DNA of 8,369 nucleotides from JBDRLD01 sp043813445 (GTDB lineage: Bacteria; Patescibacteriota; Patescibacteriia; JACPHY01). Below, piece after piece: positions 5,858-8,369 of this stretch. Under the pieces are notes generated by a model. The model saw only the letters and a list, made by a program, of their open reading frames with translations, was not told where the DNA came from and searched no databases. The stretch's first letter is position 1. Every line of letters starts with the position of its first letter. Location: contig JBDRLD010000106.1 of the NCBI GenBank assembly GCA_043813445.1, positions 1 through 8,369 of the forward strand, read 5' to 3'. Both the position numbers and the translations under genes were made by a program.

Positions 5858-6409
5858 ATGTCGGTTGGAGTTGCCACATTTTTACTCGTCTGCATCACGT
5901 TGGTGATGATAGGGTACGCATACTTTGCGTTCGCGACACTTTGGAGTGCAATTGGCGCTGACGCACCATGGGTACCGCTTGGCAGAAAACTGATTCACGT
6001 TATCGCCGAGCACTGTTCCGGGCTTCCTGTGGGAGTCCGGGTTATTGATCTCGGGTCCGGGGACGGGCGTATACTCTTCGCAGTTGCATCATTGAATGCT
6101 GGGGCTACCTGTGTCGGAGTCGAACAATCTCGTTCGTTGGTGGCATTCGCGCGTCTCCGTGCAATTATATGTGGCGCCAGTCGAGTGGTATTCCGTCGAG
6201 GTGATTTTGTGCGTTTCCCGATTCATGATTACGATGTCGTCATTTGCTATCTCTGGCCGAACGTTATGCGGACGCTCGCGGAGAAGTTTCGAAGTGAGCT
6301 TCGGCCTGGTGCGGTAATCCTTTCCGCTCGCTTTGCGATTCCAGGATGGACGCACGAACAGGAGCTTATAACACCGGATGGGAGCTGCTTTGTGTACCGC
6401 ATTTCGTAG
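5858..6409 (+). CDS. membrane-anchored FAM173-like SAM-dependent methyltransferase
   Basis: This 183-residue protein starts with a membrane helix (about 5-31), then PWVP (38-41), then a class I methyltransferase core. Motif I is VIDLGSGDG (62-70), the acidic ribose-binding position is Glu89 in VGVEQS, and later blocks are GDF (115-117), ICYLWPNVMRTLAEKFRSEL (129-148) and SARFAIPGW (156-164). The order of a membrane helix, P(F/W)VP, DLGSGDGRI, E, a long helix after a hydrophobic strand, and RFxxPxW matches, from memory, the FAM173 family (ANTKMT and ATPSCKMT), which methylate lysines of the ADP/ATP carrier and the ATP synthase c-subunit in mitochondrial membranes. A membrane-protein lysine substrate is therefore a reasonable but untested inference. 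The ATG follows the ASCH stop by two bases and has no Shine-Dalgarno. It is the last gene of the operon, 20 bases before a hairpin. The methyltransferase fold is secure. The FAM173 link is good, and the target is unknown. Confidence 0.82.
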   Translation: MSVGVATFLLVCITLVMIGYAYFAFATLWSAIGADAPWVPLGRKLIHVIAEHCSGLPVGVRVIDLGSGDGRILFAVASLNAGATCVGVEQSRSLVAFARLRAIICGASRVVFRRGDFVRFPIHDYDVVICYLWPNVMRTLAEKFRSELRPGAVILSARFAIPGWTHEQELITPDGSCFVYRIS

Positions 6410-6429
6410 TGATTATTATGAGACGTAAC

Positions 6430-6455
6430 AACCCCCACACCGAGGTGTGGGGGTT
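6430..6455. terminator. shared hairpin between convergent genes
   Basis: AACCCCCACACC (6430-6441) and GGTGTGGGGGTT (6444-6455) pair perfectly over 12 bases; the loop must open to CCGAGG in practice. It stands between the methyltransferase gene (ends 6409) and the minus-strand TPR gene (ends 6476) and could stop transcription from both sides. Neither side has a good T-tract (TTGGTGG on plus, TTGTTACGTCT on minus). Confidence 0.65.
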
Positions 6456-6475
6456 GGTGGTGCCGTCATTCGTGA

Positions 6476-7165
6476 TCAGCGTTTCCTCCAGATTTGCTCA
6501 TGGAGGACGGATCCTGCCTTTCGCTCGGTGGCGGTTTTGCCATGTTCGCGGAGTTGCAGGGTACTCGAGTATGCGCGCGATGGTGCCTCATTTTGGCAGT
6601 CGTACGCGGCGACGACGAGGAGCGGCAGGACGTCGTCTGATGGGAAGTGCCGTCGGAGGCCTGCGAGTTGTCGTTTGCACCACGCGATGATCTGTACCTG
6701 CTCATATGCATCGCGGTGCGCATGCGCGAGCGCGTGACTGTAGTGCGCGATTGCCTGTTGGAACTTGCCGGTCATCTCACACGTTCGCGCGATGTTGAGA
6801 TGGATGAGCGGGTTGCACCAGTCGGCGTCGAGCGCACGGACGAGAAAGTCCATCGCGTTTCGTGAGTCGCCCAGTTCTCGCGCAGCAATGGCTCCGTTGA
6901 TGAGGAGGGCGGTGTGCCACGATTGGCGGTCCTTGACAATCGGTAGTGCGAGACCGTCGAGCGCGGTGCGAAGTGCACGACTGTAGTCGTACATCTTCAC
7001 GAACACGTTCGAAAGCTCGATCGTGATGCGAACGGCCTGCGGGTACTCTTGTCTCGCATCCATGAGGACGAGAAGCGCTTCCTCCCAGCGCTGCGCGTCC
7101 ATGTGCCCCATCGCTTTTTCGACGAGGATGTCGACCTGGTCTTGCCAGGAGTCGTTTTTCCCCAT
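6476..7165 (-). CDS. tetratricopeptide repeat (TPR) protein
   Basis: This is a 229-residue, all-helical protein with three to four TPR units (about 13-46, 47-80, 85-118 and 119-152). TPR-like signatures include QRWEEALLVLMDARQEYP, GDSRNAMDFLVRALDAD and GKFQQAIAHYSHALAHA, with the expected small, aromatic and Pro positions. After residue 155 comes a basic, less regular tail (KRQLAGLRRHF, ending IWRKR). TPRs are protein-protein scaffolds and carry no reaction of their own. There is no signal peptide or membrane helix, so the protein is probably cytoplasmic. The start at 7165 (MGKNDSWQDQ) is chosen because the TPR fold begins right after it and a weak GGG lies upstream. In-frame ATG 7249 and TTG 7264 would add 28 or 33 residues without domain signal. 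The gene is convergent with the operon and divergent from the 267-residue gene. Partner unknown. Confidence 0.78.
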   Translation of the reverse strand: MGKNDSWQDQVDILVEKAMGHMDAQRWEEALLVLMDARQEYPQAVRITIELSNVFVKMYDYSRALRTALDGLALPIVKDRQSWHTALLINGAIAARELGDSRNAMDFLVRALDADWCNPLIHLNIARTCEMTGKFQQAIAHYSHALAHAHRDAYEQVQIIAWCKRQLAGLRRHFPSDDVLPLLVVAAYDCQNEAPSRAYSSTLQLREHGKTATERKAGSVLHEQIWRKR

Positions 7166-7461
7166 GACGTCCCTGCCTTTCTTTGTCTCCCTTGTTGCGT
7201 CATCGCTGATGACGGATGGAAGGTGCCGTAGCAATACGCTATCAGACATCAGTACATCCGTCAAGAATTCGGGATTTATTGAGGAAATTTATGTGAAGTT
7301 GTTGCCTGACGGAAGTGTGGGACTTCAGGGACCCTTAAATGTGATTTGGTGATATTCCTCGATTTCCGCCAGATATCACCACGTTGTCCACGTTGCTCGA
7401 TTGTGAGCTAGGCGGTACGCTGGAAACAAGCACGTGACATAAATAGCAAACACGTACACCT
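7166..7461. promoter_or_regulatory. divergent intergenic region with inverted repeat
   Basis: This region must hold promoters for both the TPR gene (minus) and the 267-residue gene (plus). TGGTGATAT (7347-7355) and ATATCACCA (7373-7381) are 9-bp inverted arms separated by 17 bases, like a dimer operator. A smaller hairpin GAAGT-gtggg-ACTTC lies at 7312-7326. CCACGTTG is repeated at 7379-7386 and 7388-7395. TGACATAAA (7435-7443) resembles an extended -10 for the plus gene, giving a leader of about 11 nt with no Shine-Dalgarno. On the minus strand TTGACG at 7259-7264 could be a -35, but its -10 is weak. The part up to 7264 may be coding if a longer TPR start is used. Confidence 0.4.
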
Positions 7462-8265
7462 ATGGAAAATCAAGGCATTCCCCCGTTTCCTTTTGATGCG
7501 ATGGATGGTTCCTTCGATGGTTCGGACTTCGACCCAGCCGAGTTCTTGAGTACGGCGAGCGGCGGAGAGCAGAGTGGTGCACGGGAGTATGGGTCACAGG
7601 CGACTATGCAGATGATTCGTCGGAAGCTCCAGGAGCTCGACGAGCAAATTCGTTCACTGCTTCTCGTCATCGACCATGATCTTGTTGGTGCACCGACGCC
7701 TGCGATCATGGCAATCGCGGGCTCTGCGTCAGGTTTTGATGTTGCCCCCGCACGTACACGTATGATAAGTCAACGGGTGCCGGAGCCGATTTCTCTGACT
7801 GGGCAGGACGATGACAGCGATGACGTCCGTGTGATTGAAGGGGTGTTCGATGGGCAGAATATGGTTGGGCCGGACGGAAAGCAATACAGCGTTCCATCAA
7901 ATTATTCGTCAAAATCGAAGCTCGTCGAGGGCGACATTCTTAAGTTACGCATTACGCCGCGTGGGGCGTTTGTGTACAAGCAGGTAGGTCCGATTGCACG
8001 CGAGCGCCAGGTTGGCGTGTTGGAGCGTGACGACGTAACCGGAGAGTATGTGGTGATTGTTCCTGACGCGGAGAGCGAGCGGAGTGTCATCGCGCGCGCG
8101 GTTGTCGAGCGACAAGATCTCCCCACATCGGAGTATCGTCGGTATCGAATTCTTCGAGCATCCGTAACATATTATAAGGGCGGGCCTGGTGACGAAGTAG
8201 TGGTGCTCGTGCCAAAGGACGCGCCTTCAACGTGGGCTGCGGTAGAGAATATCATCAAACATTAA
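7462..8265 (+). CDS. hypothetical protein with acidic N-terminus and beta-rich C-terminal half
   Basis: I cannot assign this 267-residue protein to a named family. Residues 1-45 are acidic and Gly/Ser-rich, probably disordered. Residues 48-71 (MQMIRRKLQELDEQIRSLLL) form a short amphipathic helix or coiled coil suited to oligomerisation. After a flexible linker to about 120, residues 122-178 look like a small beta domain with VEGDILKLRITPRG and SVPSNYSSKSKL, reminiscent of an OB- or SH3-like barrel. Residues 180-255 form a second alpha/beta segment ending YYKGGPGDEVVVLVPKD. There is no membrane helix or signal peptide, so it is probably cytoplasmic. Nucleic acid binding would be a guess from the beta-barrel look alone. 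The ATG at 7462 gives the whole predicted fold and is the first in-frame start after the putative -10. No terminator is obvious after the stop. Confidence 0.75.
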   Translation: MENQGIPPFPFDAMDGSFDGSDFDPAEFLSTASGGEQSGAREYGSQATMQMIRRKLQELDEQIRSLLLVIDHDLVGAPTPAIMAIAGSASGFDVAPARTRMISQRVPEPISLTGQDDDSDDVRVIEGVFDGQNMVGPDGKQYSVPSNYSSKSKLVEGDILKLRITPRGAFVYKQVGPIARERQVGVLERDDVTGEYVVIVPDAESERSVIARAVVERQDLPTSEYRRYRILRASVTYYKGGPGDEVVVLVPKDAPSTWAAVENIIKH

Positions 8266-8312
8266 TGTAGGATTGATGCTTGAGGTACAGCTTGCTGCGC
8301 CTGCTCCCGATT

Positions 8313-8345
8313 TGACGTAGGGGCGGGGTTCAATCCCCGCCCGTC
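8313..8345 (+). repeat. terminal copy of the CGTAGGGGCGG hairpin repeat
   Basis: These 33 bases (starting TGACGTAGGGGCGGGG, ending CCCCGCCCGTC) are the exact reverse complement of 1055-1087, so the window holds the same element in inverted orientation near both ends. The stem GGGCGGGG/CCCCGCCC closes a TTCAAT loop. The bases just before it (CTGCTCCCGATT) also match, with one change, the flank of the repeat at 1017-1037, so the homologous unit is longer than 33 bp and may continue past the window. Confidence 0.85.
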
Positions 8346-8369
8346 TTGCTTCGCGTTCGTCCTACACCA

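Noticed and set aside
8313..8345. tRNA-like T-arm (GGTTCAATCC within a GC stem)
   Set aside because: The hairpin mimics a T-arm, but no anticodon arm, D-arm or acceptor stem is found around it, and the same sequence recurs as a dispersed repeat at 1055-1087.

Overview
The window looks like a chromosomal piece from an uncultivated bacterium, most likely a member of the Candidate Phyla Radiation (Patescibacteria). This is an inference. The grounds are a membrane-anchored VirD4/TraD-like ATPase without any other secretion genes, several compact proteins that match no textbook family, weak or absent Shine-Dalgarno sequences, and intergenic DNA crowded with short palindromic repeats. There is no rRNA, tRNA, CRISPR array, transposase or phage gene.

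Layout. Positions 1-1256 carry no convincing protein gene. This stretch holds a 23-bp direct repeat (1-23 and 132-154), a possible structured RNA on the minus strand ending in a strong hairpin (about 385-652), and a cluster of GC-rich hairpin repeats (about 941-1216), one copy of which seems interrupted by an insert containing a long palindrome. A CorA-type transporter follows on the minus strand (1315-2226), with its own terminator and a near-leaderless promoter. Its selectivity motif reads GMG instead of GMN.

A probable four-gene plus-strand operon spans 2574-6409: a small helical protein of unknown function, an 817-residue membrane-anchored ATPase of the VirD4/TraD/HerA type, a small ASCH-domain protein, and a membrane-anchored methyltransferase. 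The methyltransferase strongly resembles the FAM173 family (eukaryotic ATP synthase c-subunit and ANT lysine methyltransferases). Gaps are 32, 4 and 2 bases. The leader upstream of the first gene carries two 33-bp direct repeats. A GC-rich hairpin at 6430-6455 separates the operon from a convergent minus-strand TPR protein (6476-7165).

A divergent intergenic region with a 9-bp inverted repeat separates the TPR gene from a plus-strand gene for a 267-residue protein with an acidic N-terminus, a short coiled coil and a beta-rich C-terminal half. The window ends in another copy of the GC-rich hairpin repeat, inverted relative to the copy near 1055, so the same 33-bp sequence lies near both ends.

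How the genes work together is mostly unknown. The first two operon genes plausibly form a DNA- or pilus-related ATPase module. The ASCH and methyltransferase genes suggest RNA or protein modification, tied to the ATPase only by transcription. I see no defence, toxin-antitoxin or biosynthetic system. The most unusual items are the FAM173-like methyltransferase, the GMG CorA variant, the compensatory changes in the hairpin repeats and the candidate minus-strand RNA.
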